Shown piece after piece: positions 4,885-5,706 of a stretch of 5,706 bases of DNA. The position numbers were made by a program, and so were the translations under genes. The notes below the pieces were generated by a model. The model worked only from the letters and a program-made list of their open reading frames with translations. It was not told the DNA's origin and searched no databases. The DNA is taken from assembly GCA_014728185.1 (NCBI GenBank), contig WJMB01000031.1:1-5706 (forward strand), given 5' to 3'. How positions within the stretch are numbered: position 1 is the first letter of the stretch; every line of letters begins with the position of its first letter. Source of the DNA: Candidatus Coatesiibacteriota bacterium (GTDB lineage Bacteria; RBG-13-66-14).

Positions 4885-5706
4885 TCAGTGAGCGCCTCCG
4901 CCTTCATCGGCGTGTTCCCCGGCCCCCTCTTCGGCCCGCTCCTCGGCCAGGGCGGCCTTGCGTTCGGCGGCCAGCCGCTCCATCGCCTGGACCTTCTCTT
5001 TGTTCCGGCGCCGCTCCTTGCGGCCCTCCGGCGTGAAGCGGTTGCGGAAGAAGTAGCGCAGGTGCTTCCAGCCCACCGGGAAGATCAGCGACCACTCGTC
5101 CCAGTGCACCAGGGCGCGGAAGAACTTGCCCAGCAGGAACTTGGGGCTCAGGTAGATCATCCGGAAGCCCTTGTCGCAGTAGTAGTCGATCTCCTGGGGG
5201 GTCAGGTTGCCGCCGGCGGCGTTGGAGACCATGTCCCCGGCCTCGGCGCTGGTCAGCTCGTGCATGTCCGCCGAGGTGATCCGGCCCTCGCCGATGAGCT
5301 GCTTGAAGGCCGCCGTGCCCGGGTAGAGGGACAGCGGCAGCCACTGGACGGTGTAGAGCGGCAACTGCTTGGCGAAGCGGTAGCTCTCCTCGATGGTCTC
5401 GACGGTCTCGCCGGGGGTGCCGATGATGAAGGCGGCGTTGAAGAGCACGCCGGCGCGCTTGCAGTCCTGGGCGAACTGCCGCATCCGCTCGACGGTGATC
5501 CCCTTGCGCATCGCGTCGAGCATCTGCTGCGAGCCCGACTCGAAGCCCACGCAGAGCATCCGCAGCCCCGCGTTCTTGAGGTCCTTGAGAACCTCGTAGT
5601 CGACATCGGCCCGGGCGTTGGTCGACCACTTGATCTTCAGGCCCCGCTTGCGGTAACCCTCGGCGAACTCGTGCATCCGCGTGTTGCTTATGGTGAAGGT
5701 GTCGTC
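4885..5706 (-). CDS. B12-type radical SAM protein, C-terminal part (cut by window edge)
   Basis: The reading frame runs to the right edge, so the 273 visible residues lack the true start. The CxxxCxxC iron-sulphur motif and any B12-binding domain would lie outside. The visible part begins DDTF, typical of the radical SAM barrel in this group. It then shows GFESGS (54-59) with a following KG (68-69), GTPGET (96-101) and LSLYPGT (125-131). These match B12-binding-domain radical SAM enzymes of the BchE/HpnJ/methyltransferase kind, which use S-adenosylmethionine for methylation or ring chemistry; the substrate cannot be told. Residues 228-260 are strongly charged, probably a helix or coiled coil, and the last 15 are Gly/Glu/His-rich. 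The ATG at 5676 is internal, not the start. A strong hairpin follows the stop codon. Confidence 0.85.
   Translation of the reverse strand, partial: DDTFTISNTRMHEFAEGYRKRGLKIKWSTNARADVDYEVLKDLKNAGLRMLCVGFESGSQQMLDAMRKGITVERMRQFAQDCKRAGVLFNAAFIIGTPGETVETIEESYRFAKQLPLYTVQWLPLSLYPGTAAFKQLIGEGRITSADMHELTSAEAGDMVSNAAGGNLTPQEIDYYCDKGFRMIYLSPKFLLGKFFRALVHWDEWSLIFPVGWKHLRYFFRNRFTPEGRKERRRNKEKVQAMERLAAERKAALAEERAEEGAGEHADEGGGAH

Noticed and set aside
1..5706. A new multi-gene defence or mobile system
   Set aside because: The four genes have separate transcription signals and unrelated known or recognisable roles. There is no transposase, integrase, nuclease or toxin-antitoxin pair.

Overview
The window is GC-rich bacterial DNA with four genes, all on the minus strand. 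Read in the direction of transcription they are: the 3' part of a radical SAM enzyme gene (cut by the right edge), a secreted repeat protein with a C-terminal sorting-type domain, phosphopentomutase (deoB), and a secreted putative glycoside hydrolase of the DUF4015 type. The three intergenic gaps are 147 to 248 bases, and 271 bases follow the last gene. I see a good promoter in front of two of the genes, so these look like separate transcription units and not one operon. No tRNA, rRNA, CRISPR array, transposase or defence gene is visible.

The C-terminal domain of the secreted protein resembles the type IX secretion (Por) or FlgD-like Ig sorting tails. Such tails are common in the Fibrobacteres-Chlorobi-Bacteroidetes group and in several uncultured candidate phyla. 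With the high GC content, TTG start use and a B12-type radical SAM enzyme, this points to an environmental candidate-phylum bacterium (something like Coatesbacteria or relatives). That placement is an inference with low confidence.

Layout from left to right. Bases 1-271 are non-coding and full of GC-rich hairpins. Bases 272-1759 hold the DUF4015 protein. Bases 1760-2007 are a non-coding gap of lower GC. Bases 2008-3177 hold deoB, which starts at TTG behind an extended -10 promoter. Bases 3178-3423 hold that promoter and a second hairpin element. Bases 3424-4737 hold the secreted repeat protein. Bases 4738-4884 hold its promoter and, next to it, the terminator hairpin of the radical SAM gene, which fills 4885-5706.

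The genes share no obvious pathway: one housekeeping nucleoside-salvage enzyme, two exported proteins and one cofactor-dependent enzyme. The most interesting signal lies between genes. An element of about 80 bases occurs twice, at 147-226 and 3322-3402, each time just downstream of a secreted-protein gene. It has a conserved flank of about 50 bases and a hairpin whose arms differ between the copies by paired, compensating changes. A second point is that DeoB has Ser where the characterised enzyme has its phosphorylated Thr.
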